Made by a program: the position numbers and the translations under genes. The notes below the pieces were generated by a model that saw nothing but the letters and a program-made list of their open reading frames with translations, made no database searches and was not told where the DNA came from. A stretch of 64,000 nt of DNA from CAYZJB01 sp964602985. GTDB lineage: Bacteria; CLD3; SB21. The stretch covers positions 1-64,000 of the forward strand of contig CAZRTJ010000002.1 in the NCBI GenBank assembly GCA_964602985.1, written 5' to 3'. Below, piece by piece: positions 63,700 to 64,000 of the stretch (positions are counted from its first letter, which is position 1; every line of letters begins with the position of its first letter).

Positions 63700-64000
63700 A
63701 GGTACCTCGTCGTTTTGAGATGCCGCAGTTCATCGATGTGGTGCTGAAGGTGTCGCATCGAGAGCAGGTAGATCTCCTGACGGGTTCGGGAGGCGAGCGT
63801 CAGGTTGTACAGGCCCCGCGACGCTCCGTTCAGCAGCATGCGAATGGCCGCCGCGCCCTCCGGGCTGACATCGTCTCCGCCTTGCAGCGTGGCAGGGCAC
63901 GCATTGCAACTGAGCCTTCCAAAGTCTGGATTGAAAAAGAACCGGCGCCCGCCATGTCCGCAATCCGAAAAATCCATTCGAAAGCCCAGGCAGTGTCCGA
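63690..64000 (-). CDS. recO: DNA repair protein RecO, C-terminal fragment
   Basis: The frame stays open to the right edge, so only the last ~102 residues are seen. They contain the RecO zinc-ribbon region: GFRMDFSDCGHGG then GRLSCNAC, with one Cys of the first pair replaced by Gly. The C-terminal helices ending LRHLKTTRYL follow. RecO loads RecA with RecR at gaps. It is the first visible gene of the recO-lptC-ostA-lptB-rpoN-uxs run. Confidence 0.75.
   Translation of the reverse strand, partial: GHCLGFRMDFSDCGHGGRRFFFNPDFGRLSCNACPATLQGGDDVSPEGAAAIRMLLNGASRGLYNLTLASRTRQEIYLLSMRHLQHHIDELRHLKTTRYLCI

Noticed and set aside
1..64000. CRISPR arrays, insertion sequences, prophage genes, rRNA operons
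   Set aside because: Looked for direct repeats, transposase/integrase motifs and rRNA; none seen. The only RNA gene found is tRNA-Leu.

Overview
The window (about 57% GC by eye, densely coded on both strands) comes from a Gram-negative bacterium: it has Lpt lipopolysaccharide-export genes, lipoproteins and periplasmic signal peptides. Several markers point to the FCB superphylum and away from Proteobacteria: a secreted protease with a type IX secretion (T9SS) C-terminal sorting domain, a DUF3078 outer-membrane barrel, a DUF2851 protein, and two large sensors of the two-component-regulator-propeller plus Y_Y_Y type. An uncultured Bacteroidota, Ignavibacteriota or Kapaibacteriota-like lineage fits best; I cannot fix the genus. 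No mobile elements, prophage, CRISPR arrays or rRNA were seen. One tRNA-Leu(CAA) is present.

Layout. 1-3350 (+): the end of a TPR protein, a terminator, a GH57 glycosidase and an agmatinase-like ureohydrolase. 3353-12625 (-): a membrane-anchored WD40 protein, then, upstream of a terminator at 4501-4530, a likely ten-gene operon read from a promoter at 12653-12681. It holds a divergent amidase, a TPR protein, a cell-wall amidase, a response-regulator/histidine-kinase protein, rnpA, rsmI, a site-2 protease, a dipeptide epimerase, a small membrane protein and a CNB/DUF4388/receiver protein. Most of these genes overlap by 1-8 nt. 12872-17759 (+): rpsU, then an unusual beta-helix/TM/J-domain protein coupled to a histidine kinase and an OmpR-type regulator, followed by a small secreted protein with its own promoter. 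17799-24883 (+): dnaE, then a propeller histidine kinase with its NarL-type regulator. 24993-31914 (-): phosphomannomutase with a Lys/Arg-rich tail, a nested VapBC-like pair, ftcD, an AmgK-like kinase, a HAD phosphatase, a MurU-like nucleotidyltransferase and a SpoIIM-like membrane protein.

32031-37847: an orphan OppD/DppD-type ATPase, a membrane protein and an SDR on the minus strand, then a visibly AT-richer two-gene unit (PD40 lipoprotein-like protein and T9SS subtilase) with its own sigma70-like promoter. 38035-42145 (+): pepD, sirtuin, tmk and DUF445, tightly coupled. 42184-42269: tRNA-Leu. 42385-49377: DUF2851, a soluble lytic transglycosylase, and a second large propeller kinase. 49680-53667 (+): bioB-bioF-bioD-bioA. 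53736-56860 (+): an RND/MMPL transporter and an NlpC/P60 lipoprotein. 56861-64000 holds mscL with a DUF3078 barrel, tadA, and the minus-strand run recO-lptC-ostA-lptB-rpoN-uxs.

A recurring theme is cell-wall turnover. Amidases, a lytic transglycosylase and NlpC/P60 release fragments; an L-Ala-D/L-Glu epimerase would use the peptides; AmgK/MurU-like enzymes would salvage the amino sugars. The observations I find most worth following are the beta-helix/TM/J-domain protein with its two-component pair, the AmgK-HAD-MurU-SpoIIM cassette, and the histone-like basic tail on phosphomannomutase.
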